Shown here: positions 1-5,462 of the stretch, in pieces
Layout of the letters: each line of letters opens with the position of its first letter
Position numbering within the stretch: position 1 is the stretch's first letter
Translations under genes and position numbers: made by a program
Notes under the pieces: model-generated
The model's input: only the letters and a program-made list of their open reading frames with translations
Database searches by the model: none
Told to the model about the DNA's origin: nothing
Origin: an uncultured Mailhella sp.
Lineage (GTDB): Bacteria > Desulfobacterota > Desulfovibrionia > Desulfovibrionales > Desulfovibrionaceae
DNA: 5,501 bases
Assembly (NCBI GenBank): GCA_948482415.1
Contig: CAOMFZ010000133.1
Location: forward strand, 1-5,501
Direction: 5' to 3'

Positions 1-334
1 TAGTGCCTGCCACAGCGGCAAAAGGTCCTACATGAGCATATTTGCCTGCTTCGCACATGGCGGAAATTAAAAGCGGGGCATTTTTGGGGGCAGGGATAGG
101 GTCAAGACTGTCTTTGATTTCAGGATACAAATTAATCCAAAATTTTAAAATATTGCGCTGTTCCCTGATTTCTTTGCTGCAAAAGTCAATAACTTCCTCT
201 TTATTTATACTGTCGGTCAGGGTAATCAGTAAATCTGTTTCTTCTATAATTATTTGAATTTTTTGCTCATTTTTATGATTTATGGTGTCCAGTCTATAGG
301 TGCGGTAGGGGCTTTGGTAAATATCTTTGGGCAT
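1..334 (-). CDS. UPF0280 family protein, N-terminal part (runs off left edge)
   Basis: Reading the minus strand from an ATG at 334 gives an open frame of 111 codons with no stop before the window edge, so only the N-terminal part is present. It begins MPKDIYQSPYR. Residues 68-84 form the family-like stretch NLYPEIKDSLDPIPAPK. Residues 92-111 carry AMCEAGKYA followed by HVGPFAAVAGT, which I recognise as the glycine/alanine-rich hallmark of UPF0280 proteins. These are related in fold to ApbE flavin transferases, but their reaction is not established. The start is supported by AAAGAG about six bases upstream and by the end of similarity there. The gene is divergent from argG, sharing a gap of about 130 bp. 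The plus-strand open frames over this stretch are shadows. Family membership is fairly sure; function is unknown. Confidence 0.8.
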   Translation of the reverse strand, partial: MPKDIYQSPYRTYRLDTINHKNEQKIQIIIEETDLLITLTDSINKEEVIDFCSKEIREQRNILKFWINLYPEIKDSLDPIPAPKNAPLLISAMCEAGKYAHVGPFAAVAGT

Positions 335-367
335 AAAAAACTCTTTTACAGCTTGCGTGTTTTATCC

Positions 368-396
368 TTTACATTTTTGGAAGAAATAAGTAGTAT
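368..396 (+). promoter_or_regulatory. Candidate sigma-70 promoter of argG
   Basis: TTTACA at 368-373 (five of six matches to TTGACA) is followed after exactly 17 bases by TAGTAT at 391-396. Transcription would start near 403, about 60 bases before argG. The reverse complement of 392-397 reads TATACT, a good -10 for the divergent UPF0280 gene, although no good -35 stands at the right distance for it. This is seen in sequence only. Confidence 0.5.
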
Positions 397-401
397 ACAT
401 G

Positions 402-419
402 CACGCATTAAAATGCATT
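402..419. promoter_or_regulatory. ARG-box-like operator candidate
   Basis: The 18 bases CACGCATTAAAATGCATT contain the inverted repeat GCATT-AA-AATGC (405-416). They match 14 of 18 positions of the Bacillus-type ARG box as I remember it (CATGAATAAAAATKCAAK). The site overlaps the predicted argG start point, where a repressor such as ArgR/AhrC would block initiation. A+T-rich palindromes arise by chance, no second box is evident nearby, and no regulator gene is in the window, so the assignment is tentative. Confidence 0.4.
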
Positions 420-462
420 TCAAAAAAATAATCAAGTTTGAAAAATATTTGGAGGAAATATA

Positions 463-1665
463 ATGGCAGGTAAACAAAAAGTTATTCTTGCTTATTCCGG
501 CGGCTTGGATACATCAGTTATTTTAAAATGGCTGCAAGTTGAACATGATTATGAAGTCATTACTGTGACAGCAGATTTAGGCCAGGAAGATGATTTAGAC
601 GGTGTTGAACCAAAAGCGCTGAAAACAGGTGCAACAAAAGCATATATTGAAGATTTAAGAGAAGAATTTGCCCGTGATTACATTTTTCCAATGCTTCGTT
701 CCGGTGCACTTTATGAAGGCAGATATCTTTTAGGAACGTCTGTTGCCCGTCCTCTTATTGCAAAACGTCTTGTTGAAATTGCAAGAAAAGAAGGCGCAAC
801 TGCTATTGCCCACGGTGCAACCGGCAAAGGCAACGATCAGGTTCGTTTTGAACTTTCTATCAATGCCTTGGCTCCTGATATCAAAGTTATTGCTCCATGG
901 CGTGAATGGGATTTGATGTCAAGAACTGCTCTTACTGAATTTGCTGAAAAATACGATATTCCTCTTACTTCAGGCAGCAAACATTACAGCATGGACAGAA
1001 ATATGCTGCACTGCTCCTTTGAAGGCGGTGAACTGGAAGATCCATGGACTGAGCCTGAACCGGAATCCCATATTATGGCAGTTCCTGTCGAACAAGCTCC
1101 CAATGAACCGGAATATCTGACAATTACCTTTGAAAAAGGTGACGCAGTCGCACTCAACGGTACCTATATGAAACCAATGGATATTATGCTTACCTTGAAT
1201 AAACTCGCCGGCAAGCATGGCATTGGTCGTCTTGATATGGTTGAAAACCGTTTTGTGGGTATGAAATCCCGCGGTGTTTATGAAACTCCGGCAGGAACAG
1301 TTCTTTATATTGCGCATCAGGATTTGGAAGGTATTTGTCTTGACCGTGAAGCCCTTGCAACGCGTGCAACTATTTTGCCTCGCTATGCAGCTGCTATTTA
1401 TAATGGTTTCTGGTTCTCTCCCGAAAGAGATGCAATGCAGGCTCTTATTGACAAAATGCAGGAAGGCGTTTCCGGTGAAGTTCGCCTGAAATTATATAAA
1501 GGCATGGCATGGCCTGTTGGCCGTTTTTCACCTCACAGTCTCTACTGCCACGATCTTGCAACTTTTGAAGAATGTGCAACATACGACCATAAGGACGCAG
1601 CAGGCTTTATTCGTTTGCAAAGCCTTCGTATTCGTGGTTATGTTGACCGTGTAAAAAAATATTAA
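463..1665 (+). CDS. argG: Argininosuccinate synthase
   Basis: This cytoplasmic enzyme joins citrulline and aspartate using ATP, giving argininosuccinate, AMP and pyrophosphate; it is the penultimate step of arginine synthesis. The 400 residues match the usual length of the roughly 400-residue (type I) form. Residues 10-19 (AYSGGLDTSV) are the N-type ATP-pyrophosphatase P-loop. GRYLLGTSVARP (86-97) and HGATGKGNDQVRFE (117-130) are the two classic family signatures that contact citrulline, aspartate and ATP. EGGELEDPW lies at 187-195, and the C-terminal multimerisation region ends at the TAA. The start has an excellent ribosome site, GGAGG at 451-455, seven bases ahead. argH follows 72 bases later. 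No damaged or missing residues were noticed. The assignment is secure. Confidence 0.98.
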   Translation: MAGKQKVILAYSGGLDTSVILKWLQVEHDYEVITVTADLGQEDDLDGVEPKALKTGATKAYIEDLREEFARDYIFPMLRSGALYEGRYLLGTSVARPLIAKRLVEIARKEGATAIAHGATGKGNDQVRFELSINALAPDIKVIAPWREWDLMSRTALTEFAEKYDIPLTSGSKHYSMDRNMLHCSFEGGELEDPWTEPEPESHIMAVPVEQAPNEPEYLTITFEKGDAVALNGTYMKPMDIMLTLNKLAGKHGIGRLDMVENRFVGMKSRGVYETPAGTVLYIAHQDLEGICLDREALATRATILPRYAAAIYNGFWFSPERDAMQALIDKMQEGVSGEVRLKLYKGMAWPVGRFSPHSLYCHDLATFEECATYDHKDAAGFIRLQSLRIRGYVDRVKKY

Positions 1666-1689
1666 TTTTTCATTATAATTTCGCTTTTG

Positions 1690-1720
1690 ATCCCCTGTAT
1701 GCAAAATATAGGGGATTTTT
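1690..1720 (+). terminator. Terminator-like hairpin between argG and argH
   Basis: An 11-bp stem (1690-1700 pairing with 1706-1716, one G-U pair, CCCC/GGGG core) closes a five-base loop GCAAA and runs into TTTTT (1716-1720). The T tract is short and followed by AAAC, so it may act as a partial terminator or an RNA-stabilising hairpin that sets argH expression below argG, rather than a full stop. A TATAAT hexamer at 1674-1679 lies just upstream but lacks a -35 at the right distance. Confidence 0.65.
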
Positions 1721-1737
1721 AAACTAAAGAGGATACT

Positions 1738-3135
1738 ATGGCAGCACAGGCAAAACCTTGGGGCGGACGTTTCAAAGAATCAACTTCCAAAGAAGTAGAA
1801 GCATATACTGAATCGATTTCCTTTGATACCAAAATGTATAAACAGGATATTATGGGCTCAAAGGCACATGCGGCCATGCTTGCAGAGCAGGGTATTTTGA
1901 CACAAGCCGAAGCAGAAGAATTATGCCGCGGACTCGATATGGTGCTTGAAGAAATTGAAACCGGCAAACTTCAATGGAAACAGGAACTGGAAGACGTGCA
2001 TATGAATATTGAAACACGTTTGACAGAACTTGTGGGCGATGTTGGCAAGAAGCTTCATACGGGCAGAAGCCGTAATGACCAGTGCTGTCTGGATTTACGC
2101 CTCTATACGTCAGACGCTTTGCAAAATTGGGCAGAGCTGGCAAAGAATTTAATTAAAGTATTGGTTGAAAAAGCAGAAGAGAACCAAGGTGTTTTACTTC
2201 CCGGCTGTACGCATATGCAGCCTGCTCAGCCTGTCAGCCTTGCGCATCATTTACTTGCCTATGCATGGATGTTTAAGCGTGATATTGAAAGAATTTGCGA
2301 ATGTGAAAAACGCGCCCGCATTAGTCCTTTAGGAGCTGCGGCGCTCGCTGGCACAACCTATAATTTAAATCCCCAATCTGTGGCTGACCGGCTTCACATG
2401 TACGGTGTTTTCAAAAACAGCATGGATACAGTTGCAGACCGTGATTATGTGCTTGAAGCATTGTTCACCGGTTCTGTGATTATGATGCACTTGTCCCGTT
2501 TTTGTGAAGAGCTGATTTGGTGGGCTAATCCGCAGTTTGCATTTATTTATTTGTCTGATGCCCATTCTACAGGCTCCTCCATTATGCCGCAAAAGAAAAA
2601 TCCTGATGTGGCAGAAATTATGCGCGGCAAAACAGGCCGCACTTACGGCAATTTGATGAATTTGCTGACAACGCTTAAAGGCCTGCCCCTTACCTATAAC
2701 CGTGATTTGCAGGAAGATAAAATTCCTTTCATGGATACTGATAAAACAGTGCAGACTTCTTTAAGCATTATGGCTGAAATGCTGGGCGGTATCCGTTTCC
2801 GTGTGGACAGAATGGAAAAAGCGCTCAAAGCAGGATTTTTGAATGCCACAGAACTTGCTGATTATCTGGTAACAAAAGGCATTCCTTTCCGTGAAGCGCA
2901 CCATATTACAGGAAAGGCTGTTGCCCTTGCTGAAGAAAAAGGCGTTGCCCTTGAAGATTTGTCTTTGCAGGAATTTAATCATTTGTGTGACGGCTATCAC
3001 ATAGAAATAACTGATGATGTCTATATTATTTTAGATTATTTTACCGCTGTAAAGCGCCGTAATGCCAGCGGCGGGACAGGTCCCATCGCTGTAAAGCATC
3101 AGCTTGACGAACTGAAAGCCTGGCTTGCAGAATAA
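1738..3135 (+). CDS. argH: Argininosuccinate lyase
   Basis: This homotetrameric cytoplasmic enzyme of the fumarase/aspartase superfamily splits argininosuccinate into arginine and fumarate, the last step of arginine synthesis. The 465 residues match the normal length. It opens with KPWGGRF (residues 6-12), typical of ArgH. HTGRSRND (107-114) is conserved region 1. GCTHMQPAQP (156-165) holds the active-site histidine H159. GSSIMPQKKNPD (279-290) is the superfamily signature, with the catalytic serine in the GSS loop. The start is supported by AAAGAGG at 1726-1732. It lies 72 bases after argG, across a terminator-like hairpin, and seven bases before the next gene, so the three are probably cotranscribed. 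No unusual features; the assignment is secure. Confidence 0.98.
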   Translation: MAAQAKPWGGRFKESTSKEVEAYTESISFDTKMYKQDIMGSKAHAAMLAEQGILTQAEAEELCRGLDMVLEEIETGKLQWKQELEDVHMNIETRLTELVGDVGKKLHTGRSRNDQCCLDLRLYTSDALQNWAELAKNLIKVLVEKAEENQGVLLPGCTHMQPAQPVSLAHHLLAYAWMFKRDIERICECEKRARISPLGAAALAGTTYNLNPQSVADRLHMYGVFKNSMDTVADRDYVLEALFTGSVIMMHLSRFCEELIWWANPQFAFIYLSDAHSTGSSIMPQKKNPDVAEIMRGKTGRTYGNLMNLLTTLKGLPLTYNRDLQEDKIPFMDTDKTVQTSLSIMAEMLGGIRFRVDRMEKALKAGFLNATELADYLVTKGIPFREAHHITGKAVALAEEKGVALEDLSLQEFNHLCDGYHIEITDDVYIILDYFTAVKRRNASGGTGPIAVKHQLDELKAWLAE

Positions 3136-3142
3136 AACTTGA

Positions 3143-3646
3143 ATGGATAAAATGCTGAAAGTTTATATTGCTTCCTCTTTTAAAAATATTCATGCCGTGC
3201 GTTTGCTTGCTAAAAGCATGCGTGAAATGGGCTATGAAATTTTAGACTGGACGCTCAAAGCCACACCGCCGGAAGGACTCAATGCTGCCAAGCGCCGTGA
3301 GTGGATGGATACTGACCATGGCGGAGAGGTTTTTTCATTTTGCGCAAGTGCCTGCAAAGAGGCTGATTTTATGATTTATCTTGGTACTTCCGGGCAGGAC
3401 GCCGGTGTTGAAGTGGGCATTTCCTATGGTTTGCAAAAGCCGATTTTAGGTATTCGCGGCCCACTTGAATCAGCCGGGCTTATGCTTCATGGGGCTTGTA
3501 CATGCTGGGTGGATCATATTGAGCATGCTGTGCAGATTTTAAAAGAAATTATAGAATTTAAAAAGGAAAATCCAAATTTTCTAAAAGATGATTTGCTGCA
3601 AAGTTCTGTTTCCTTGCAGGCACAGGCTGTTTTGTTGAAATTATAA
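3143..3646 (+). CDS. Nucleoside 2-deoxyribosyltransferase-like protein
   Basis: This 167-residue protein is not confidently known by function. The N-terminus KVYIASSFKN (6-15) and ILDWT (33-37), followed by ADFMIYLGTSGQDAGVEVGIS (74-94) and a GLQKPILGI strand (96-104), follow the Rossmann-like pattern of the nucleoside 2-deoxyribosyltransferase superfamily. In that family a Glu followed by G sits at the active site; the equivalent here would be E90. IRGPLESAGLML (104-115) is a further conserved-looking stretch, and the last 25 or so residues look variable. No signal peptide or membrane segment is seen, so it is probably cytoplasmic. It starts seven bases after argH, suggesting one operon and coupled translation. 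Neither the ATG at 3143 nor the one at 3152 (giving MLKVYIA) has a strong ribosome site, so the start could be three codons later. Activity on nucleosides is inference only. Confidence 0.65.
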   Translation: MDKMLKVYIASSFKNIHAVRLLAKSMREMGYEILDWTLKATPPEGLNAAKRREWMDTDHGGEVFSFCASACKEADFMIYLGTSGQDAGVEVGISYGLQKPILGIRGPLESAGLMLHGACTCWVDHIEHAVQILKEIIEFKKENPNFLKDDLLQSSVSLQAQAVLLKL

Positions 3647-3713
3647 TTTTTTGTTTATTTTACGCGTTGTTATAGAAAACGGTTGATAATCAATCACCTA
3701 TAAAACATGTATT

Positions 3714-3738
3714 CTTGTTTTTCTGAAAGAAAAACAAG
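3714..3738. repeat. Tight perfect hairpin
   Basis: CTTGTTTTTC (3714-3723) and GAAAAACAAG (3729-3738) are perfect inverted repeats around TGAAA, extendable by one more pair. No T tract follows on either strand, so it is not a classical terminator, although it lies 68 bases after the last gene of the arg operon and could protect the mRNA 3' end. Confidence 0.6.
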
Positions 3739-3749
3739 CACTGTGGGGG

Positions 3750-3825
3750 TATGGGGGAGCGGTAGCCGTTTGCGAGTTTATGAGCATTACGGATAGCGAC
3801 AGCAGAGATAATCATTTCCCCCATA
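3750..3825. repeat. Palindrome-bounded repeat unit with GACAGCAGAGATA module
   Basis: The unit is bounded by perfect 9-base inverted ends, TATGGGGGA (3750-3758) and TCCCCCATA (3817-3825). Its interior, 3768-3815, is 39/48 identical to the reverse complement of 5318-5365 inside the right-hand repeat, including the 13-mer GACAGCAGAGATA (3798-3810). The unit is therefore a dispersed element rather than unique sequence. Confidence 0.65.
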
Positions 3826-3905
3826 AAAAGAAAATTTTATAATTATCTTTTGTAGTTATAAAATCAACCTGATACTAAAACAAAGCAAAAAATTTTATAA
3901 TGGTA

Positions 3906-4045
3906 TTAAAGCATTTCCGGTAAGTCTTGAGAATTTTATTTTTCTACGCTTTTATATTAAAAAGTTTTGAGAGAGGGTACAGGGAGAGAACTTTTTCAAA
4001 AGTTCTCTCCTTGTGATGTTGCAAATATTTCCGGAAATGCTCTAA
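3906..4045. repeat. Inverted-end repeat unit, copy 1 (140 bp)
   Basis: The ends TTAAAGCATTTCCGG (3906-3920) and CCGGAAATGCTCTAA (4031-4045) are 15-base inverted repeats with one mismatch. The interior carries a 12-13 bp hairpin, GGAGAGAACTTTT at 3983-3995 against AAAAGTTCTCTCC at 3998-4010. Its first 35 or so bases, and its last 28, resemble the corresponding ends of the unit at 5200-5462 in the same orientation. No transposase and no obvious target-site duplication are visible. It looks like a non-autonomous, MITE-like or large palindromic element; its mobility is not shown. Confidence 0.65.
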
Positions 4046-4091
4046 TGCTCGTCATGACGTGTCACTGGAGTACAAATCGCATACCTCTGTC

Positions 4092-4230
4092 ATTGCGAGG
4101 AACGTCATCCGGTCACTTTAACGCTTATAGCGTTGCTATGCGTAAGTGCCGGATACGAGAACCTCTACTGGCTCTAAGACTTAAAACCTTTGGTTTTGTC
4201 TAAGAGCTGTACGAGGAGTGACGCGGCAAT
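4092..4230. repeat. ATTGC...GCAAT palindromic element with two long internal hairpins
   Basis: The outer ends ATTGC (4092-4096) and GCAAT (4226-4230) pair, as do CGTCA (4103-4107) and TGACG (4219-4223). Inside are two hairpins. The first (4107-4154) pairs ATCCGG/CCGGAT, CACTT/AAGTG, ACGC/GCGT and ATAGC/GCTAT around the loop GTT, with small bulges. The second (4171-4207) pairs GCTCTAAGAC with GTCTAAGAGC (one mismatch) and AAAACC with GGTTTT. The CATTGCGAGGAACG and CGGCAATCT edges resemble palindromic repeats I recall from many proteobacterial genomes; that likeness is from memory. Confidence 0.65.
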
Positions 4231-4277
4231 CTTATAACGATACAGCATAGGCAACATAATTATTTTGAATATCATAT

Positions 4278-4287
4278 GGAAATGCTC
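4278..4287. repeat. Solo copy of the repeat end GGAAATGCTC
   Basis: These ten bases repeat 4033-4042, the right end of inverted-end copy 1, in the same orientation. The two copies flank the ATTGC...GCAAT element, so this may be the displaced or original right end of an interrupted repeat, or a degenerate third copy. Confidence 0.4.
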
Positions 4288-4366
4288 CAAAGGGATTAAT
4301 GCAGGTTAAATAAAAAACGTTATAATGTTTGAGAACATAATGGCTTTTATATTTTTGCAAAAGAAT

Positions 4367-4396
4367 AAAAAAAAACACCAGCTTGAAGCTGGTGTT
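4367..4396 (-). terminator. Intrinsic terminator of tRNA-Leu
   Basis: On the minus strand, a perfect 10-bp stem (AACACCAGCT with AGCTGGTGTT, 4374-4396) with a TGA loop is followed directly by a run of T (complement of A at 4367-4375). It lies about 30 bases past the tRNA 3' end. On the plus strand the trailing sequence is only TTATAT, so the terminator acts mainly on the minus-strand transcript. Confidence 0.85.
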
Positions 4397-4427
4397 ATAT
4401 ATCGTCATTTCTGTATTATTATAAAAC

Positions 4428-4514
4428 TGGTACCGGGAGCGAGACTTGAACTCGCAAGGGCTTGCACCCGGTGGATTTTGAGTCCACTGCGTCTACCAAT
4501 TCCACCATCCCGGC
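4428..4514 (-). tRNA. tRNA-Leu(CAA)
   Basis: The minus strand gives an 87-base class II tRNA including an encoded CCA (4428-4430). The acceptor stem GCCGGGA pairs with TCCCGGT, its first pair being G-U. The D arm contains AATTGGTAGAC. The anticodon stem GTGGA/TCCAC encloses loop CTCAAAA with anticodon CAA (4478-4480), reading UUG leucine codons. A long variable arm follows, typical of leucine tRNA, and then the T arm GCGAG-TTCAAGT-CTCGC. All stems pair, so it appears functional. It has its own promoter and terminator and lies downstream of the zinc-finger regulator gene on the same strand. Confidence 0.97.
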
Positions 4515-4526
4515 ATGAAAGATATT

Positions 4527-4553
4527 TTTATAGGTAAAAGTTTATCTTGTCAA
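4527..4553 (-). promoter_or_regulatory. Promoter of tRNA-Leu
   Basis: On the minus strand a perfect TTGACA (-35, positions 4548-4553) is followed after 15 bases by TATAAA (-10, 4527-4532). Transcription would begin around 4519-4520, a few bases ahead of the mature tRNA end at 4514. A second choice, TAAAAA at 17-base spacing, is also possible. The -35 lies in the centre of a long inverted repeat. Confidence 0.65.
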
Positions 4554-4566
4554 GAAAAACTTTTAC
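4534..4566. repeat. Inverted repeat spanning the tRNA-Leu promoter -35
   Basis: GTAAAAGTTT (4534-4543) and AAACTTTTAC (4557-4566) are perfect inverted arms. Inside, TCTTG (4545-4549) pairs with CAAGA (4551-4555) around a single T, with one A/A mismatch between the two blocks. The 14-mer TCAAGAAAAACTTT at 4550-4563 recurs exactly at 4665-4678, overlapping the stop of the regulator gene. No T tract follows, so this is not an obvious terminator. Confidence 0.6.
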
Positions 4567-4676
4567 ACAGAATTGTTCTCATTATTCCCGTTTTCTCAGG
4601 AAGAATAAGAGGTAAAATCATAACACTGCCAACTATTCAGGATAATAAGAAAAAGTTCCATTCATCAAGAAAAACT

Positions 4677-5087
4677 TTATTTGCGTTTTTTATTTGCTTC
4701 TGCGCTTCTTTTTTCCCAAAGTTTCATTTCACGCATTTTTTTTCTTCTTTCGCGCTGTAATTCTTTGCAGACAAGGGGAATAGTTTTTTTCATGCCCCAT
4801 TTTTCGCGGTAGGAATCAGCGTCCAAGCCATGGGCAGCCAAGTGTTTTTTGGTAATGATTTTGAAGCTTTTTCCGCATTCAAGGCAGGTAATGGTTTTTT
4901 CTTTGATAGATTTTGCAGGGCTGATATTGAGCGGCGCCGGCTCATCTTGTTCTATGGGCAATTCTTCAAGGTTGCGTAAATGGTGGGAAAGATTTTTTAC
5001 CATGGAGGTAATTTCTTCTTCTGACATGATACGCACAGAAGCCTGTGCTTTTACAATTTCAAGGGCTTGTTTCAAATAATCGTCCAT
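4677..5087 (-). CDS. Ros/MucR-family zinc-finger transcriptional regulator
   Basis: This 136-residue protein is a likely DNA-binding regulator. Residues 1-45 form a helical N-terminal part of the kind used for oligomerisation in MucR proteins, and an acidic, proline-containing linker follows (44-58). The Ros/MucR zinc finger starts at TITCLECGKSF (65-75), with likely ligands C68, C71, H82 and H86, followed by the family block HGLDADSYREKWGM (86-99). The tail is strongly basic (QRERRKKMRE, KKRK), consistent with minor-groove or phosphate contacts. Length is normal for the family. The start at 5087 has GAGG about eight bases upstream. The gene has its own promoter and is followed by tRNA-Leu. 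Family membership is strong; targets are unknown. In alphaproteobacteria such proteins control polysaccharide, motility and virulence genes, which need not apply here. Confidence 0.9.
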   Translation of the reverse strand: MDDYLKQALEIVKAQASVRIMSEEEITSMVKNLSHHLRNLEELPIEQDEPAPLNISPAKSIKEKTITCLECGKSFKIITKKHLAAHGLDADSYREKWGMKKTIPLVCKELQRERRKKMREMKLWEKRSAEANKKRK

Positions 5088-5132
5088 GGGATACCTCGCT
5101 TTATCCTGGTTTTTTATGGCGAAATTTTTCTA

Positions 5133-5161
5133 ACTATATAGTTTCTTACCATAAAAGGCAA
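5133..5161 (-). promoter_or_regulatory. Promoter of the zinc-finger regulator, with palindrome over -10
   Basis: On the minus strand TTGCCT (-35, 5156-5161) is separated by 17 bases from TATAGT (-10, 5133-5138), placing the transcript start about 38 bases before the ATG. The -10 is part of the perfect 12-base palindrome AACTATATAGTT (5132-5143), a plausible operator; autoregulation by the A+T-preferring Ros/MucR protein is a natural inference, not shown. Confidence 0.55.
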
Positions 5162-5199
5162 GCTAAATCGTAAAATCTGTCTTTATATTTTTTGCTTTG

Positions 5200-5462
5200 C
5201 TCTGGAACATTTCCGATAAATCTTGCGATTTTTCTATGCAGGGGAAAAACTTTATCTCTGCTGTCCATTTGCGTAAAGCTCGTTCGCTCGCTAACGCAAA
5301 CGGCTTCGCCGCCTTCGGTGGCTATCTCTGCTGTCTTTATCTGTAACGCTCATAAATTCGCTAACAGCTAAAGCGAAAAAGTTTCTTCCCCTGCACCCTT
5401 TACAAAACTTTTTAAGCTTTCTTATAAAATTTGTTGCAACTATTTTCGGAAATGTTCTAGAG
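5200..5462. repeat. Inverted-end repeat unit, copy 2 (263 bp, nested palindromes)
   Basis: The ends CTCTGGAACATTTCCGA (5200-5216) and TCGGAAATGTTCTAGAG (5446-5462) are 17-base inverted repeats with one mismatch and share the CATTTCCG core of copy 1. Nested inside is a second inverted pair, GCAGGGGAAAAACTTT (5238-5253) against the reverse complement of 5378-5394, differing by one inserted base. TATCTCTGCTGTC occurs twice (5253-5265, 5323-5335), and G+C-rich hairpins lie at 5268-5322. There is no transposase. A minus-strand open frame here is the repeat read through. This unit fills most of the gene-free stretch 5088-5501; the last 40 bases are unassigned. Confidence 0.65.

Larger units (their letters stand above)
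3647..4363. other. Gene-free tract made of palindromic repeat units
   Basis: I find no credible gene here on either strand. The one plus-strand open frame (3967-4203) crosses several palindromes and has no family resemblance. No clear intrinsic terminator follows the arg operon; there is only a T-rich stretch at 3647-3660. The tract holds the separate repeat units listed below, and a 13-base direct repeat AAAATTTTATAAT at 3831-3843 and 3889-3901 in the A+T-rich spacer. Confidence 0.7.

Noticed and set aside
254..463. Plus-strand open frame of 69 codons ending on the argG start
   Set aside because: It overlaps the start of the UPF0280 gene and the argG promoter/leader, has no ribosome site and no recognisable domain; it is a chance frame.
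970..1317. Minus-strand open frame of 115 codons inside argG
   Set aside because: It lies wholly within a clearly functional argG and has the composition of an antisense shadow.
3638..3649. Palindrome AAATTATAATTT at the end of the arg operon as a terminator
   Set aside because: The palindrome has no loop and only A/T pairs, so it would not form a stable terminator hairpin despite the T-rich stretch after it.
3967..4203. Plus-strand open frame of 78 codons
   Set aside because: It crosses the inverted-end unit and the double-hairpin element; the translation is low-credibility repeat sequence with no family resemblance.
3714..4290. CRISPR array
   Set aside because: The repeats are unequal palindromic units with different sequences and spacing, not regularly spaced identical direct repeats, and there are no cas genes.
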